In this document: positions 7,431 through 12,894 of the stretch, one piece after another
Numbering within the stretch: position 1 is the stretch's first letter
How the letters are laid out: every line of letters begins with the position of its first letter
From: Eutrophocola sp964490145
GTDB taxonomy: Bacteria > Pseudomonadota > Gammaproteobacteria > Pseudomonadales > Pseudohongiellaceae
Assembly: GCA_964490145.1 (NCBI GenBank)
Contig: CAZBBS010000073.1
Span: 1-13,885 of the forward strand
DNA: 13,885 nt
Direction of reading: 5' to 3'
The notes under the pieces: generated by a model
The model's database searches: none
What the model was told of the DNA's origin: nothing
What the model saw: the letters and a program-made list of their open reading frames with translations, nothing else
Position numbers and translations under genes: made by a program

Positions 7431-8287
7431 TCGTTATCCTTGTACATCAGTGACGTAATCTGTTCCGACACCAATCCGATCAGAAAAACGATGATGGCGG
7501 AAATAAACAACACCGCACTCATGTTGGTAAAAACATGGCGTGTCAGGAAGGTGTAGAGGTAATACCCCACACCGGTAAAAAAGAAGGCCATGGCCGTTGG
7601 GACGAATATCTTCAGTGGTGAGTAGAGAGTCCCGATCTTGAAAATGATAATCAGGAAACGGACACCATCCCTGAACAGGTTGATATGGCTTTTCCCACCC
7701 CTGGCAAGGGCCACAATCGGGATGTATTTAACACTGTATCCGGCCCGAAAAAACGCCATGGTTATCGTGGTGGGATACGAAAAGCCATTTGGCAGCAGAT
7801 AGATGAACTCCCTGAACTTCTTGCGTTTGACCGCCCTGAAACCGGAGGTCAGGTCCAGTATAGGATGGCCGGAAATCCAGGTGGACAACCGGTTATAGAA
7901 ACCATTTGCCAGCGAACGCCCGACACTGGCCTGGGACTCACTGTTTCTGGCTCCCACGCACATGTCAGCCCCTTCCTCTATCCCGTCCAGCAGACGTTCT
8001 ATATCTGCAGGCTGGTGCTGGCCATCGCCATCCATGAACACCACGATATCCCGGGTAGCTGCCCTGGCACCGGTTTTGATACTGGCACCATTCCCTTTGC
8101 TGTAGAGATGGGTAATAACCTTTACACCGTTTGCCTCACAGATAGCCACGGTGTCGTCAGTCGAACCATCATTAACGACAATGATCTCTGCTTCCGGATA
8201 CAGCGATACCAGCCCAGGCAGAAAGTCCCTGAGATTTTCCGCTTCATTTTTTGCCGGAATAACAATGGAGATATCGGTTTTATTCAA
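7427..8287 (-). CDS. GT2 polyprenyl-phosphate glycosyltransferase (DPM1/GtrB-like)
   Basis: A 286-residue family 2 glycosyltransferase. It shows ISIVIPAKNEAENL at the N-terminus, IIVVNDGSTDDT (35-46) for nucleotide binding, the DxD metal site in FMDGDGQHQPADI (D86-G-D88), DLTSGFRAVKRKKF, and two C-terminal TM segments (about 224-246 and 257-277). This is the layout of dolichol/undecaprenyl-phosphate mannosyl- and glucosyltransferases, which put one sugar on a polyprenyl phosphate at the inner membrane face. The start is a TTG at 8287, supported by a strong GGAGGG at 8295-8300 inside the end of the upstream gene. The two genes overlap by 8 bases. The partner upstream is a GT-C enzyme of the type that uses polyprenyl-phosphate sugars, so donor synthesis and transfer appear to be encoded side by side. 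The sugar itself is not predictable. Confidence 0.92.
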   Translation of the reverse strand: MNKTDISIVIPAKNEAENLRDFLPGLVSLYPEAEIIVVNDGSTDDTVAICEANGVKVITHLYSKGNGASIKTGARAATRDIVVFMDGDGQHQPADIERLLDGIEEGADMCVGARNSESQASVGRSLANGFYNRLSTWISGHPILDLTSGFRAVKRKKFREFIYLLPNGFSYPTTITMAFFRAGYSVKYIPIVALARGGKSHINLFRDGVRFLIIIFKIGTLYSPLKIFVPTAMAFFFTGVGYYLYTFLTRHVFTNMSAVLFISAIIVFLIGLVSEQITSLMYKDND

Positions 8288-10184
8288 CGTTTAACCCTCC
8301 AGCCCTGGCTTCAGCCAATTGCTTCCTTAGCGGCTCCAGCAGCATGGTTTCCATCCCTCCCTTTTCATCATTGACCACTTCCATGTAATTGATGATCTGC
8401 TCTGCTTCAACCAGGCGATTGAAGGCCAGGAGTATTTCCGCCATATTGGCCAAAATCCTGACCATACCAGTATGGTTGTATGCGGACAATAACAGGCCCA
8501 TCCCTTTTTGGGCATCACCTTCAATCAGGTAGATCTGGCCCTCAATTTTTTCCAGGAAGCCGATGTAGTTTTCATGGGTCTGGTTGTCTGGCTGGGCCTT
8601 GGCAATTTCCACCAACCGTAAAATCTGCTCACTATCCAGTTCCGGGCAATCCCCATTCCCCATGACTGCAGTGATATTGTCTAGGGCAGTCAATGAATAG
8701 GTGGTCACAGGAAACCTGCCTGCCTTGTCTTCGGCTTCCGCAAACCACGGTCCCAGGTCATTACCGGTACCACAGTAGAATACCGCCTGGTGGATAACCG
8801 GACCAAAATCCTGACTGCGAAGCTGCTTGACGATTTCCAGATGGTTGATGGCAGCCTCAATGTTGCCCGACTGGTATTGCAGTGTAGCCATTTCCGATTG
8901 CGCCCTGTAGGAATCAGGATGTTCGGTGATGGCCACTTGATAAATGCTCTCCCTGGCAGTCCACTCCTGGACACGAATAAAACACAGGAAGGTAATCATG
9001 GCGAGAAAGGCAAGATTGAAATACCTGACCTTGGGATAACCGGGAATACTGGCGGCATAATAAACCAGCGCTGTCAGGGGACCGACCGACGCCAGATAAT
9101 TGCGGTGTTCAAACATGGGTTCCAGGCTGAGGATGGTTGATTCCAGCAGATGAGAAATAATGAACCATGAAATCGCAAAAGCGGCCATGGGAGCCTTTTT
9201 ACGCCAGTAAAAAACAGCAGCAATGGCCGCAATGAAGACCACCAATAGGATGGCAGTGAACAGGTCAAACGTGCGGGTAATCGGAAAATAGTCGTGAAAC
9301 AGCGTCATGTCTGACAGACGCGGCAACAGGATCATTTTGAGATAGACCACAACCACATGCAGTTCAGTCATCAGGCGTTCCTGCATAGTGAAATCACGCA
9401 GGGCATAATTGGTGAAACGGTTCAGATGGGTAACCAGGTAAAGTCCACCCAGAACAATGGGTATGACCGCAAATACACTGGTAAATACCAGTATCCGTTT
9501 ACGCTGCATCTGATCCCTGAATTCACCTTTGAAAAGGATAAATTCCATAGCCAGCAGATAAACCGGTATCAGCACACCATTTTCCTTGGAAAAAATTGCC
9601 AGCAAAAGACATGCAGGAAAAACCCCGTAGGCCAGCAGGAAAAACTGCCAGGCCCGGCTGAAAACACTCTCACGAAGGTGCATGTAAAGCAGCAGGGAAG
9701 CCAGGGTGAACAGGGCTGACAACTGGGCCATACGCTGTACGACATAGAGCACCGTACTCACATGGAGGGGATGCAGCAGCCAGATCAAGGCTGCCAGTCC
9801 GGCTACAAACAGATTGCTTGTGGCGCGGGGTTCGGGCGCCACTTTCTGCAGCACCTTCGCCACCAGCAGAAAAACAAGTCCCCCGTTGACCAGGTGAATC
9901 AGCAAGTTGTGAAACTTGTACCCCCAGGGCCCAGGGCCATGGATGATGCCCGTAAAAATAAAACTCAGCATGGAAACGGGCCTTCCCAGGACACCGCTTT
10001 CATTATGGGTAGCAACGTAGTAAATCTGGGCAGGATTGAAATCGCCGACAAAGGCCTGCACAACGTTAAGGTAATCGTCCAGCAGGAAAGGACCACTGAG
10101 TCCGGCCCAGTAAACAAGCACCGTAAACAGTAATGAAGAAATTACGAGAAGTGGAAAAAGATGTTTTTTGGCTTCAAACATCAT
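8280..10184 (-). CDS. TMTC-like GT-C membrane glycosyltransferase with C-terminal TPR-type region
   Basis: A 634-residue protein: about eleven TM segments over residues 12-403, then a soluble helical C-terminus (about 410-634) with TPR-like pairs such as SEMATLQYQSGNIEAAINHL. The membrane part resembles TMTC/DUF1736-type protein O-mannosyltransferases and their bacterial relatives. It has an acidic pair in the first external loop (FLLDDYLNVV, D36-D37), which is the expected GT-C catalytic site, plus HPLHVSTVLYVVQRMAQL (138-155), FSKENGVLIP (198-207) and FEHRNYLAS (358-366). GT-C enzymes take sugar from a polyprenyl phosphate and act on the periplasmic side. The gene lies directly downstream of pilA on the same strand, the position of tfpO/tfpW-type pilin glycosyltransferases in Pseudomonas, and overlaps the donor-making GT2. 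A pilin glycosyltransferase is therefore a reasonable hypothesis, not shown. ATG 10184 is followed by a second ATG at 10181; the ribosome-binding site is weak. Confidence 0.82.
   Translation of the reverse strand: MMFEAKKHLFPLLVISSLLFTVLVYWAGLSGPFLLDDYLNVVQAFVGDFNPAQIYYVATHNESGVLGRPVSMLSFIFTGIIHGPGPWGYKFHNLLIHLVNGGLVFLLVAKVLQKVAPEPRATSNLFVAGLAALIWLLHPLHVSTVLYVVQRMAQLSALFTLASLLLYMHLRESVFSRAWQFFLLAYGVFPACLLLAIFSKENGVLIPVYLLAMEFILFKGEFRDQMQRKRILVFTSVFAVIPIVLGGLYLVTHLNRFTNYALRDFTMQERLMTELHVVVVYLKMILLPRLSDMTLFHDYFPITRTFDLFTAILLVVFIAAIAAVFYWRKKAPMAAFAISWFIISHLLESTILSLEPMFEHRNYLASVGPLTALVYYAASIPGYPKVRYFNLAFLAMITFLCFIRVQEWTARESIYQVAITEHPDSYRAQSEMATLQYQSGNIEAAINHLEIVKQLRSQDFGPVIHQAVFYCGTGNDLGPWFAEAEDKAGRFPVTTYSLTALDNITAVMGNGDCPELDSEQILRLVEIAKAQPDNQTHENYIGFLEKIEGQIYLIEGDAQKGMGLLLSAYNHTGMVRILANMAEILLAFNRLVEAEQIINYMEVVNDEKGGMETMLLEPLRKQLAEARAGGLNVE
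8295..8300 (-). promoter_or_regulatory. Strong Shine-Dalgarno for a TTG start
   Basis: On the minus strand GGAGGG lies 7 bases before TTG at 8287, within the last codons of the upstream gene. No in-frame ATG or GTG lies near the conserved N-terminus of the GT2, so this site decides the start and indicates translational coupling. Confidence 0.7.
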
Positions 10185-10208
10185 TCAGGAAAGTCCGAAT
10201 CAGGACAT

Positions 10209-10245
10209 AAAAAAACCAGCCCCCACGAATGCAAGGACTGGTTTT
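10209..10245 (-). terminator. Intrinsic terminator after pilA
   Basis: AAAACCAG at 10212-10219 pairs perfectly with CTGGTTTT at 10238-10245. In minus-strand RNA the stem extends by one G-U and two C-G pairs (10220-10222 with 10235-10237). It is followed by seven U (complement of the A run 10209-10215). It starts 15 bases after the pilA stop and lies upstream of the GT-C gene, so it should end most pilA transcripts and let only read-through reach the glycosyltransferases. Confidence 0.9.
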
Positions 10246-10259
10246 CTCTGAACAGTTTC

Positions 10260-10679
10260 TTACTGACAGCTGGAAGGCAGGTAAGAAGTACCGGCGCCAC
10301 CAGGTGAACAGATCCACAGGATGCCAGTGGAAGGAGTTCCGGAAGGCTTCATGTACAGGGTAACTGCTGAACCCAGGTTGGTTGTGCTACCTTGAACCAC
10401 TATGTAAGTACCAGACCAGTACAGGGAAGAAACCATACCCTGGTTGATGGACTGAACATTTACAGTAGTAGGAATGGTCAGGGTGTTGTTGATAAGAGCA
10501 TATTCTGAGATGACGTTTTTAGCTGCGCTGGAAGCCAGAACCAACTCAGACGCTTTGGCGCGAATGGTGTAATCCTGGTATGCAGGCAGGGCAACAGCCG
10601 CCAGAATACCGATGATCGCGATTACGATCATCAATTCGATAAGGGTAAAACCCTTCTGGTTATTTTTGATGTTTTTCAT
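10260..10679 (-). CDS. pilA: Major type IV pilin, PilA
   Basis: A 139-residue prepilin. The 10-residue leader MKNIKNNQKG ends in the G|F site cut and N-methylated by PilD. The mature protein (129 residues) begins FTLIELMIVIAIIGILAAVA with Glu5 present, continues with the ALPAYQDYTIRAKASE helix, and ends with a disulfide loop between Cys114 and Cys128 next to the C-terminus (SSCQ). This is the type IVa layout for the subunit of the retractile pilus used in twitching, adhesion and DNA uptake. The ATG at 10679 has AGGAGA 5 bases upstream; the frame extends further 5' but that lies outside the coding signal. The D-region is rich in Ser, Thr and Gly (QGSTTNLGS, KPSGTPSTG), which would suit O-glycosylation. 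It is divergent from pilB and driven by a sigma-54 promoter. Confidence 0.96.
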   Translation of the reverse strand: MKNIKNNQKGFTLIELMIVIAIIGILAAVALPAYQDYTIRAKASELVLASSAAKNVISEYALINNTLTIPTTVNVQSINQGMVSSLYWSGTYIVVQGSTTNLGSAVTLYMKPSGTPSTGILWICSPGGAGTSYLPSSCQ

Positions 10680-10747
10680 TGTTATCTCCTGAAAAAACAC
10701 GGTTTGAAAACCTGTTCGCAGCTGTTCCCCGGCTATGAAATCGGGAT

Positions 10748-10764
10748 CCCCTGGTGAACAGGGG
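10748..10764 (-). other. Hairpin at the predicted 5' end of pilA mRNA
   Basis: CCCCTG at 10748-10753 and CAGGGG at 10759-10764 form a 6-bp GC-rich stem with a 5-nt loop. The predicted start from the sigma-54 promoter is near 10761, so the hairpin sits at or within a few bases of the RNA 5' end. It may protect the mRNA; if the true start is inside the stem the structure would not form. Confidence 0.4.
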
Positions 10765-10771
10765 AATATAA

Positions 10772-10787
10772 AGCAAGGATTGTGCCA
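10772..10787 (-). promoter_or_regulatory. Sigma-54 promoter of pilA
   Basis: On the minus strand TGGCAC (10782-10787), five bases (AATCC) and TTGCT (10772-10776) give an essentially perfect -24/-12 sigma-54 element. The predicted start is about 10761, leaving a leader of about 82 bases before the pilA ATG. In pseudomonads and relatives pilA is transcribed by RpoN with the PilS/PilR two-component system, which fits. Confidence 0.92.
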
Positions 10788-10819
10788 GAACCCCAACTTC
10801 TGGTGAGTTGGTAAAAACT

Positions 10820-10835
10820 TGTGATCTTTATCACT
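10820..10835. promoter_or_regulatory. CRP/Vfr-like binding site
   Basis: TGTGA-N6-TCACT differs by one base from the CRP consensus TGTGA-N6-TCACA. Its centre is about 66 bases upstream of the predicted pilA start, between the sigma-54 element and the TGTCA cluster. CRP or Vfr binding there could modulate activator contact with sigma-54 polymerase; the effect is inferred. Confidence 0.5.
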
Positions 10836-10927
10836 TTTAGACCCGTTCTGTGCCGAAAAAACATACAAAATACAAACAGTTAATATCATCATAGTGGCAC
10901 TTACAAACCTGTTTCAGGATGGGAATA

Positions 10928-10990
10928 TGACAATATTTGTCACATAGCACTATTTTATGTCACCAAAATGGCAATTTCCTGACTCTGACA
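10928..10990. promoter_or_regulatory. Cluster of TGTCA motifs, candidate PilR enhancer
   Basis: Four TGTCA/TGACA pentamers occur at 10928-10932 (TGACA), 10938-10942 (TGTCA), 10958-10962 (TGTCA) and 10986-10990 (TGACA). The two middle ones are TGTCAC repeats exactly 20 bases apart, about two helical turns, which would put them on one DNA face. They lie roughly 170-230 bases upstream of the predicted pilA start, a plausible enhancer distance. PilR sites in Pseudomonas contain TGTC repeats; assignment here is by resemblance. Confidence 0.45.
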
Positions 10991-11065
10991 AGACTTCCTG
11001 CGCCAAAGTCAAAATCCCCACTACACTGATACTGTCTACTCTCAATACTACAGGCAACCACATCC

Positions 11066-12763
11066 ATGAACACCTTTGCCCGCGTGGCTCGAAGATCACA
11101 CTGGCTAAGTCAGACCGGGCTGGTTGAATACCCGGTTGTCGAGCAACTGGCCAGGGAGGCCAGTGCCCTTGAACAGTCCCTGATCACCCTGCTTGTGGAT
11201 AAAGGGATAATGGATGCCATCAGTATTGCCCGCACTGCCGCTGCACATTTCAGGCTCCCGCTTGTCGATCTGGACAGCATTGATCCTTCTCACCTGGCCG
11301 TTATCGGCAAGGACCTGGCCCTGATCTGCAAACACCGGATCATTCCCCTGGCCAAAACCGATCAGACCATCACCCTCGGCCGGTCTGACCCCATGGACGA
11401 ATCCGGGCTGGCGGATATTCAGTTCATGACCGGATGCAGGCCGGTCATTGTCGTTCTGGAGGAAAACAAACTCGACACCTTCATCCGGAATTTAAAGGAA
11501 GAGGGAGCATCAGGCCTGCCTGATATCAACTCACTGGAATCCATGGAACCCCATCCTGCTGCAGCCGCCGAAGATGCCGATGAGGATGCCGAAATCGCAA
11601 GCAGTCCGGATTCACCAGTCATGCATTTCGTCAACAAACTACTGCTGGATGCTGTCAGGCAACATGCCTCTGACATCCACATAGAAACGTTCGAGCAATA
11701 TTCAAGGATCCGTTTTCGACGAGACGGGATGTTGCGCGAAATTGCCAGGCCACCACCCTCCCTGGGCAAAAAATTCATATCAAGACTGAAGATCATGAGC
11801 CAGCTGGATATCGCCGAAAAGCGCCTGCCCCAGGACGGCCGCTTCAAGGTAAAGCTGCCATCGGGCAAAACCGCTGATTTCAGGATCAGCACCCTTCCTG
11901 CCCTGTGGGGGGAAAAAGCTGTCGTAAGAATTCAGGACCACAATCCCGTCCAGTTCGATCTTGAGTCGTTGGGTTTAGATGTCGCTCAGAAACAGCAGTT
12001 TCTTGAAGCCCTGGACAAGCAGCATGGCCTCATCCTGGTTACCGGCCCAACCGGCAGCGGAAAATCCATGTCCCTGTATGCCGGTCTGAAACACCTCAAT
12101 ACCATGGAAAGAAATATTTCCACCGTGGAAGACCCGGTAGAGATCCACCTTGACGGGGTTAACCAGGTCAGCATCAACCAGACTATCGGCCTCACCTTTG
12201 CCGAAACCCTGAGATCCTTCCTCCGCCAGGATCCTGACATTCTGATGGTGGGTGAAATCAGGGATAGTGAAACAGCAGAAATCGCTGTACGCGCTGCCCA
12301 AACTGGCCACCTGGTGCTTTCCACCCTTCATACCAACACTGCCCCTGATACCATCATCAGGCTGATGGATATGGGCATCAAGCCCCTGAATCTGGCCACA
12401 TCCCTGAACCTGGTGATAGCCCAGCGCCTGATCAGACGGCTTTGCCCGGCCTGCAAAAAACAGGTCTCCATGCCAGCCAATATTCTGGGCAATGAAGGAT
12501 TTAGCGAGGAAGCGGCCCGGGACGGGACCTTTTTTATCCCCCTGGGCTGCGCCCGGTGTCAGGATGGGTATGCCGGGCGTATCGGAATTTATGAGGTCCT
12601 GCCGATTACTGATGAAATTTCCCGTGTTATTATGGAAAGCGGAAATTCGAAACAAATCGCAGACTTGGCCCGCCTTGAAGGTTTTAATACCCTCAGGCAA
12701 TCTGCACTTGCCAGGGTAAGCCAGGGTGTTACCAGCCTGGCGGAAGCCAACCGGGTAACCTGA
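11066..12763 (+). CDS. pilB: Type IV pilus assembly ATPase PilB
   Basis: A 565-residue GspE-type secretion ATPase that powers pilus extension as a cytoplasmic hexamer under PilC. An N-terminal MshEN-type domain (about 1-145) is followed by an acidic linker (AAAAEDADEDAE, about 165-176), then the N2 and ATPase domains. Walker A is GPTGSGKS at 327-334 (Ser in place of the more common Thr), the Asp box is TVEDPVE near 353-359, Walker B is DILMVGEIRD at 391-400 with Glu397, and the His box is LSTLHTN at 418-424. A tetracysteine zinc site is formed by CPAC (460, 463) and CARC (495, 498), which separates PilB from PilT. Length is normal. The start ATG has only a weak ribosome-binding site but agrees with family length. 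It is divergent from pilA and followed after 131 bases by pilC. Confidence 0.97.
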   Translation: MNTFARVARRSHWLSQTGLVEYPVVEQLAREASALEQSLITLLVDKGIMDAISIARTAAAHFRLPLVDLDSIDPSHLAVIGKDLALICKHRIIPLAKTDQTITLGRSDPMDESGLADIQFMTGCRPVIVVLEENKLDTFIRNLKEEGASGLPDINSLESMEPHPAAAAEDADEDAEIASSPDSPVMHFVNKLLLDAVRQHASDIHIETFEQYSRIRFRRDGMLREIARPPPSLGKKFISRLKIMSQLDIAEKRLPQDGRFKVKLPSGKTADFRISTLPALWGEKAVVRIQDHNPVQFDLESLGLDVAQKQQFLEALDKQHGLILVTGPTGSGKSMSLYAGLKHLNTMERNISTVEDPVEIHLDGVNQVSINQTIGLTFAETLRSFLRQDPDILMVGEIRDSETAEIAVRAAQTGHLVLSTLHTNTAPDTIIRLMDMGIKPLNLATSLNLVIAQRLIRRLCPACKKQVSMPANILGNEGFSEEAARDGTFFIPLGCARCQDGYAGRIGIYEVLPITDEISRVIMESGNSKQIADLARLEGFNTLRQSALARVSQGVTSLAEANRVT

Positions 12764-12894
12764 GATGTCATCCCCATGAAGACTTCGGGATTCGGGTAGA
12801 GGTTTCAACCCTGGGGAAAATTTGGCACGATTCAGTAAAGACAGATCCAGTGTAATCAGCCTGGTCAACATAGGGTAAATACGAGGTATTTGGT
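12764..12894 (+). other. pilB-pilC intergenic gap
   Basis: A 131-base gap is longer than expected inside a tight operon. I see no intrinsic terminator and no convincing promoter. A TGGCACG at 12823-12829 lacks the matching -12 element. The only clear signal is the pilC ribosome-binding site. Confidence 0.5.

Larger units (their letters stand above)
10680..11065. other. pilA-pilB divergent regulatory region
   Basis: These 386 bases separate the divergent pilA and pilB starts and are clearly AT-richer than the coding flanks. The pilA half contains a leader hairpin, the sigma-54 promoter and a CRP/Vfr-like site; the middle and pilB-proximal part contain TGTCA motifs. No convincing sigma-70 promoter for pilB was found: GATACT-type sequence near 11026-11035 lacks a good -35. 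The pilB ribosome-binding site is weak. Confidence 0.7.

Noticed and set aside
10680..10892. In-frame extension of pilA upstream to 10892
   Set aside because: The prepilin leader and AGGAGA ribosome-binding site fix the start at 10679, and the extension overlaps the sigma-54 promoter and its predicted transcription start.
12823..12838. TGGCACG as a sigma-54 promoter for pilC
   Set aside because: The -24 half matches, but the required TTGC at -12 is replaced by AGTAA at the correct spacing.
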